From contig OZ234500.1 in the NCBI GenBank assembly GCA_965153455.1, forward strand, positions 12,728,557 through 12,792,556: a DNA stretch of 64,000 nucleotides. Reading direction: 5' to 3'. The first letter of the stretch is position 1; every line of letters begins with the position of its first letter. The position numbers and the translations under genes were made by a program. This DNA is from Sphagnum compactum. Taxonomy: Eukaryota > Bryophyta > Sphagnopsida > Sphagnales. The notes beneath the pieces were generated by a model. That model did no database searches. It was not told where the DNA came from and saw only the letters and a list, made by a program, of their open reading frames with translations. This document shows, in pieces, positions 57,646 to 64,000 of the stretch.

Positions 57646-60600
57646 GTGTTCAATAATTCAAGGACCATGGGTGGATTGATCACAAGTTTTGTCCCAATAT
57701 CTGTGTAGGGTAAAAAGAAAATCCACCCATGCATTGTAAAAATGTGCTTCAAATGTATAACAATAAAAGTTTGTTGGTTTGGTTCAAAAAATGGTTTTAA
57801 GACAACATATTTGCACAACATGCGATGGTTAACAAAAAGTCACTGCATAGTTTAAATCATGTTGTGAATTGGCTAGATTGTTTGATTAGTTTTTAGGCAC
57901 AATCTCTACTATTGTTAATTAACCAAATTATCTGATGGTCCGCTTGCTTTGCTATTAGTGGTATCCCATTTTTCAAAGTCCCAATTTCAAATTTATGGGT
58001 GGGACTTGGGATATGTAAGTCCGTAATAATGGCTAGGAGAAATATTGATGCATGCCTAAATACCTTATATGGATGGAACTACTCTAAGGCCTTAGGACGA
58101 GTGCATTACTAGAATGTTTTTACTCTAATAATCAAATATTCTTAGGCATTCTTATAATGCCTTCATCCTAAGGCCTTAATTTGTCATAAAAAACATGAAT
58201 AAAACCAAACAATATAGACATAAAATATTTGACTTATGAATATGTATGGCTTTCATTACAAATTTCTTCGATCACGATTTAGTAATGGAGTCATGTGAAA
58301 TTAAATTTTTCATGGGTTCATACTGTTTAAATATGAATGTCATGTGTTTAAAACATGTATGAAACACATATAGATAGGATAATCTTTTTCATTATGAATA
58401 AAAATCTTTCATCTTATTTATGTGTTTCCTATGTGTTCTAAACACACAACATCAATCATGTCTAAACAATACAAACTTTTTTTTAAATAATCGTATGACT
58501 ATTATTATCAAATCATGGCTTGTGAAGTTTGTGATGTTATGGATTCACCTTGTAAATAGTGGAAATTTTACAAAGCAATCAAAACCTATTTGATTTATCC
58601 TGTTGTATTTAGAAGATGCTTTACAAAATGTAAAAAATCGACATGATTTACAAAAGCATAACACCCACCTTCACAAGCATTATGATTTTTGTAAAGCATG
58701 CTGGATTTTTTTTCCTGTGATACTTAATGGGTACCCACTATCATGAAATTTTTAATATTTATTACTTAAAAAAAGCCAACAACTGATTTTACGCAATGTA
58801 AAGCCCATAGTCTGGGGCTGTATGAAAATTCAGGATTTCCTCAACTCTTACCTCAAGGTCCCTTATTTCCAATAACCCGGTCATAGGGTTTTATCCTACA
58901 CTAAGAACCCTCCATGAAATGAAATATATACCATCCCTATTGTGCAGGTAAATGACAACATATAGACATGCCTCCATTTTACACTGAATATTTTCTCCAA
59001 GTGCTTTATGTTGTGTTAAAAAAAATTGGTGGAGTTTTCAATACAAACTTGCTTCTAATTTCCCTATTCTCACCTTTTACTTCTCGACTTTTCATCCAAT
59101 GGAATTTCAAAACACCGAGAGTGGGTAACATCCTTTTTGTCTTGTATTTCTTGTTTTTTCAAATTTAATTGTCAGAAGGTGAAAAAAGCCATATGGAAAG
59201 TGCCAAAAAGTCCAGAACGGCTCCAAGAGTAAGCCATCTCCTATAGAAACCCATCAAAATTCTCAGTTTGGGTAGAGTTTCAAGATTGAATCTTATTTAC
59301 ATACAGATCAAGACTTCATGATATCTATAAGGTCATCTACAACCTACCTGGGACCTTACAAAAATCCTGGCAGGTATTGCAATCTTACTTGATGTTATTG
59401 TCCTTATTGTGCAGTAAGCTTAAGTTTAATGAGGTTTTTACGTGCAATGGTTGTGCCTCCCACTTTAGTTGAATCCCTGAATCTGTCCCACATATCCACA
59501 ATTGCCCTCATTATGGCCACACAAGAAAGGGTTCACGTTGGGAAGTGATGCAATAGCCTTGAGGGTCAAGAAATCCATGGTCAAAATTGATGATAAATGA
59601 AACATTGTTATTATTATTATCATTATGTAGCATGTCTCTTGAGTGCTAGCCAACATCATGGCCCAATGCCCACATTGGACTCCTGTGTCGAAACAAGATT
59701 CTCCTCAGGACTGTTAAGGGCTGGCCCATGATTGTGTTGAGGGGTTTTCAGCTTCTGATTGTCCAAAGCAGGTTGTCATTGCATTGTAAAGGAGCTCCAT
59801 GACCACAGTACAATTATCTATAAACTGTAATTTGTTTGAAGCTTAGGTAGGCTCTAAAACAATGCAAAGGTACAGTTCTCTTCAAAAGGGGTAGTAAAGA
59901 AATATGATTAGCGTTGATTGGTTGATCTCTATGATTAGTCTAACTGGTGGCATTTGACTGATTCTAACCCATTGTACATTGTTTACTACTTCATGGTTAT
60001 AAGTAAAGATGAGAAATAACTTGCACACTATTTTGGATGGGGTAGACACTAGTAGAGACTAGAGACCTAGATACCAAACTTGATGGATCTGCTCTAAGAG
60101 CAATTGTTCCGCAGATGCATTGTATTTGAAAGCAACATCACTGTTTATCATATCTAAATTTAGTGTTAAATGTTTGGCTCTCCCTCCATCAACAAATCAT
60201 AAGCTTAGGATTAGTATCCAGTGAGGGATCATTTACATGCCACAGATGGGCCAACCAATAGCTGTCAACGTGTGGCCAATGACCCCAGCCACTGAATTAG
60301 CATTCTTTTTTCAAAGGTATTTTGACATTCATAGTATCTTGAGTGAATTTACAAGAGCTCGGCCCATTTTGACATCATATAAAACTAATTTCATCCAAAA
60401 ATTTGATGTACATGACATTTTACTACTGTGGATGGAGATGCTTGAATAACTTGACATTCAGCATTTAAACTCCAGCTTATTGGGCAACATCCAATGTGAC
60501 CTTGCTATAAGTCTTCCCCATGCTTGTGGAAATGTGACAGAAACTCAAGACACAGCTTTTTGGAGTATTGTTTGCCCAGAGTTATGGCCATTCATGATAG

Positions 60601-62780
60601 GCAATGATGGTCTGAGACTCTCATGTTCTGAGACTTTGTGAGTGACACCCACAAGGCTATGACTGCATTTCTTCTTGTCATGTTATTTTTTTCTGCACAG
60701 ATTGACATTACTGTTCCTGAAGTGATCTTGTGGAGCTTTCTTCTCCAATTTCACTGATCTGTCTTCTCTTTTCTCTGCAACAGAGGAGTGACACAAGTCA
60801 ATTTCAAAGTCAGAGATTGAAAAGTCATCTTTAGTGCAAAAGAAAATTTGTCCATACTGGAAATTGGGACAGTAGCACAGAGTGGTGTGGCAACTTTGGG
60901 CAATTTTGAGGGTGCTCAGTGTTTAACATGGTTCTGGATGTGAAGAAACTAATAATACAGCAACAGAACAGCTTGGGTAGCAACAATAAATTTCTTACTT
61001 TGCAAACTGAATGTGTGTGGATAGTCATATGTGTCTATGATTCCAACCCAAAAGACAAGAAGCTCCTCTACCTTTCTCTAGGTTGGATGCTCTTGCGATG
61101 AACCTCTAATTTTTTTTCGATTGCTGTGCTCATTGTCCTTCAGTCAGAGTTAGCTCAAAATATCTGACCCAACTTTGTTATCAAAGAAGTTTTTTCCTGC
61201 TACAACTATTCATCTTTTGCTCGTTCTTTCTCCCCTTTCTTTGTCGATTTCTTCTTGCTCTCATTGTCTTCTTCTTTTATGGTTAGGTTCCCTTTATGCT
61301 TGTTGTGTCCTCAATGTCATAATCTTGCTCTTGCCATCTTTAGTGTTCACCTTCCTTTTCTTCTGCCTTTCTGTTTGTCTTTTCTAACCTCCTCCTTCAT
61401 TGAGTCAGCCAGCATTATCACGGCTGAATCTTCAAATTACCTTCCAGAATTTTAACAGAAACAACATGACATCTTGAGACATTTTCGTTTAATTGCTGGC
61501 ATTGTCATAGGAGCTGATGAAGTCAATGGGAATCTTCTGGTCACTAGTGACAGCCACAAATGTTGCTGTTGATGGTCCATGGACCAGCAAGGCTATTTTT
61601 ATGGTTCATACCACTCTTTATTCATTTGCATTTCTAGCATTTTCCATTTATTTCATCATCAATTTTTTTCTTATTCCTCTTTTAATTTGACGTTGTTATG
61701 GAGTGTTCTCAATTAAACGAAGCTCAAACTCTCAAGAACATGCTTGACATGGTGACATCTGAACTGTAGAATAAACCATTTGGGTTCTAAGTGAAGCAAG
61801 AGGCCAGTGAGATTCTATTCAAAGAAGTGGTTTTTTGCAGATTGGTGGGAGGATTTTTTGACCCATTGGAGCTTGGACAGAACCCCAAGGTTCTAGGATG
61901 GTATGTCAAGGCTGAACTCACACAATGCTCAATTTGTCTTGGCCGGTGTTGCTCACATTCTTTTTGCTGACATAATGACCTTGCTGGGATTTCGTAGTGT
62001 ATTAGGAGGGCCCCTTAAATCCGTAAGATTTCCTCCTGACATAGGAGGTCAACTTATGTTTCTGGGCAAGCTCTTGCATTTTCGTAAAGGCCCACAATTT
62101 TTCTTTGCATGTCAGATATGTGGCTGAGTGGTCATTACACAGGGTAAGGCCCTTGGGCTGGCACCTTACTAGTAACACCCCCATCATGGAGACCTTAAGT
62201 ACCACTTATACTGCTCCCTTGCTTTCTGCCTTCTCTTGCCCCATTCTACCAGCCATGACTATTGAAACATGGAGCAATACTTAGTTTACTGAATGTGGAG
62301 GATTACTTTTGCTTTGCATATATCTGCACCCTTTTCTGCATGCAGCTACTCCTAATTTAGTGGAGTAGATTCTGGCCCCCACTGCTTGTTGAAAATAATT
62401 CTCATTAGAGATGCCCATGCTACTGTCCTGTTTCTACAATCAATTGTCTCACATTTGCAAATGCAGATGTGTTTGTTAGTGGTTTGGGGCATGTTGGAGA
62501 AGAGTGAAAGGCCTCTCCAGTTACTGGTACACGGCACACTGATTTTACTCAGCCTTTGATATGAACATTGACAGCTCAATTGCAGAGATTCTCTCTTTTT
62601 TTTCCTTTTTTTTTTTTTAGCTAGGAGTCACTTTGATTGGCCCATCGTAAATAAACTATCAAGACATTGGGCATGCCCAAAATATAAATTGCAGAGAATT
62701 TTTGACTAATGCAGTGCTGGGATGGTTGGATGCAGATTTAGGAGATCCAGAGAGGTGAATGACCTTTGTCATCCCAGGCT
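57646..62780. other. Intergenic DNA, no gene recognised
   Basis: About 5 kb. From 59200 onward it is less AT-rich and resembles old gene or intron sequence, but no frame (60237-60449 or 61175-61455, for example) shows family features. Nothing further supported. Confidence 0.4.
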
Positions 62781-64000
62781 GCTGGGAAGCTGCCTTGGAA
62801 GCAGTGTTTCTTTCTCAATTTTGGGATGTTGCTCAAGCAGCGATAGTCCACAAATATATTTAGGCAGATCTGGCGATATTTGAAAATATTAAAGCATAAA
62901 ATCCTAAGCACCCTTTCATATTGTAGGCAATTTTGGTGATTTTTTTCGATTTTCTTTTTAAACAATGAATTTGTGACAGATTATTCTTTTTCAAAAACAT
63001 TTTTCACAAAATGGCGAAAATTCGCTAAAAAAAATTCGCTTCTTGGAAGCAGTGGTTTTTATTTCAGTTATAGCATCAGTAGCAATCACTCAAAAAAGAT
63101 TTAGCATTAAGTAAATTGGCAAAACGATTGTAAAAAACTGTCCAAAGTGTAAAAAACTGGCGGAACCCTGCCCTAACTAAAAACTGTGTAGAAATATGAC
63201 GAATTTTTCTTTAATTTTTTCGTTAATTACGATTTTTTTCTTTAAAAAAAGCAATTGATGACAGAATATTCCTTTTCAATTTTTGAGGTAGAAATTTTGC
63301 AAAACTTCGCCATTAAGAAAATCACTGTATGGAAGGCTTCGAATCAGCATTTTTGTGTGTGAAAAACTTCGTCAAAAAGTGAAAAATTTAAATTTAAATG
63401 GAATATTTTGTCACAATATTCTTTTTAATTTCTGAAAAAAAATTCAAATTTTGAAATAAATAAATAAATTCACCACACTTGGAATCTGATTTTAGTTTGG
63501 TACCATTTTTTAAACTAGGCTAACGTTTTCTACTATTCAGACAAGTTCTAACAACCTCTAGCCATTTAATGCCAAATCCCTCTTGGGATGCTAGCCATTG
63601 AAGTAACATCAGAAAGTTGAAAAGAATATCACTGCTTGGAATTTGGGTTTTTCTTTCAATTTTGTGATGTCGCTGAATTGGCAATCATTCATAAGATGAT
63701 TTAGCCAGATTTGGCTACAAACTAATATGAAAGTAGAATAAAAACCAGATTCCTTCAATATTCTTGGCTACTTACTGGAACTTACCATAAAAATCTGGCG
63801 ATTTGGATTATTTTTTCTCCGAAATCTGACAAATTTGGGTCATTCTTTCCATGAAAAATTCCTTGTTAAGGTTGAAGTTATATTTTGCAGGTTGATATTT
63901 GGCGAAAGTTAGCCAAAAAAAACACTGCTTGAAATACTATTTCTTATTGAAGTGCTTGTTCATTACATTGTCCATTATCATTGTAGAATTTTAAATCATA
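62781..64000. repeat. Diverged low-order repeat at the right edge
   Basis: The words (C)ACTGCTTGGAA, TTTCTTTCAATTTTG(G/T)GATG, GC(A/G)AT.(A/C)..CA.AA.AT and TTTAG(C/G)CAGAT.TGGC recur at about 62795, 63041 and 63630, and partly at 63318, 63477 and 63925. GGCGAAAATTCGC and GCGAAAGTTAGCC type words alternate with them. Copies are heavily diverged and the repeat probably continues beyond the window. Confidence 0.5.

Overview
This 64 kb window is nuclear DNA from a land plant with a large, repeat-rich genome. The evidence is spliced genes with GT..AG introns, a seven-exon LONELY GUY (LOG) cytokinin-activating gene, a Ty1/copia element primed by initiator-methionine tRNA, En/Spm (CACTA) transposases, LINE relics and plant-type telomere boxes. 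The LOG protein and the transposase repertoire suggest a non-angiosperm vascular plant such as a fern or lycophyte. That is an impression, not something the sequence proves.

Layout. 1-9026: a decayed multi-exon transposase gene resembling the Plavaka/KDZ-type family. A nearly complete 6.1 kb Ty1/copia element (864-6986, target-site duplication ATTTA) is inserted in one of its exons. 9192-12196: an unknown Q/N-rich ORF, then an intron-bearing pseudogene of a plant DnaJ/thioredoxin-like protein. 13270-15540: a GC-richer island with a short unknown gene on the minus strand broken by one stop, a TATA box, a CCAAT-rich variable minisatellite and a 190-bp duplication. 15874-20761: the decayed coding region of an autonomous CACTA element (TNP2-type transposase, DUF4218, DUF4216), with a 78-bp minisatellite inside it. 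21455-30222: a probable second CACTA element, with an unknown minus-strand gene relic, a 71-bp repeat array and about 3 kb of degenerate 10-bp (TATAGCCAAG-type) repeat.

30223-37500: a gene-bearing island holding the only clearly intact gene, LOG (34493-37311). It has poly-G tracts upstream and an ATCC microsatellite just 3' of the stop. 38671-39390: a LINE reverse-transcriptase relic. 39400-47660: no recognisable genes. 47662-57645: a nested transposon complex. The outermost is an old minus-strand copia with LTR remnants, RNase H and gag. Inside it lies a Ty3/gypsy gag-protease relic, and inside the protease frame is a 3152-bp element with CACTA...TAGTG ends and a TTT target-site duplication. 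57650-64000: no genes recognised, with a diverged low-order repeat at the right edge.

The host-gene content is one cytokinin-activation enzyme and one chaperone pseudogene. The rest is a stratified record of transposon insertions whose order can be read from broken reading frames. A recurring oddity is that most of the decayed DNA transposons and retroelements carry their own private minisatellite (units of 39, 71, 78, 90 or 103 bp, plus the 10-bp array). I found no prokaryotic features, CRISPR arrays or rRNA genes.
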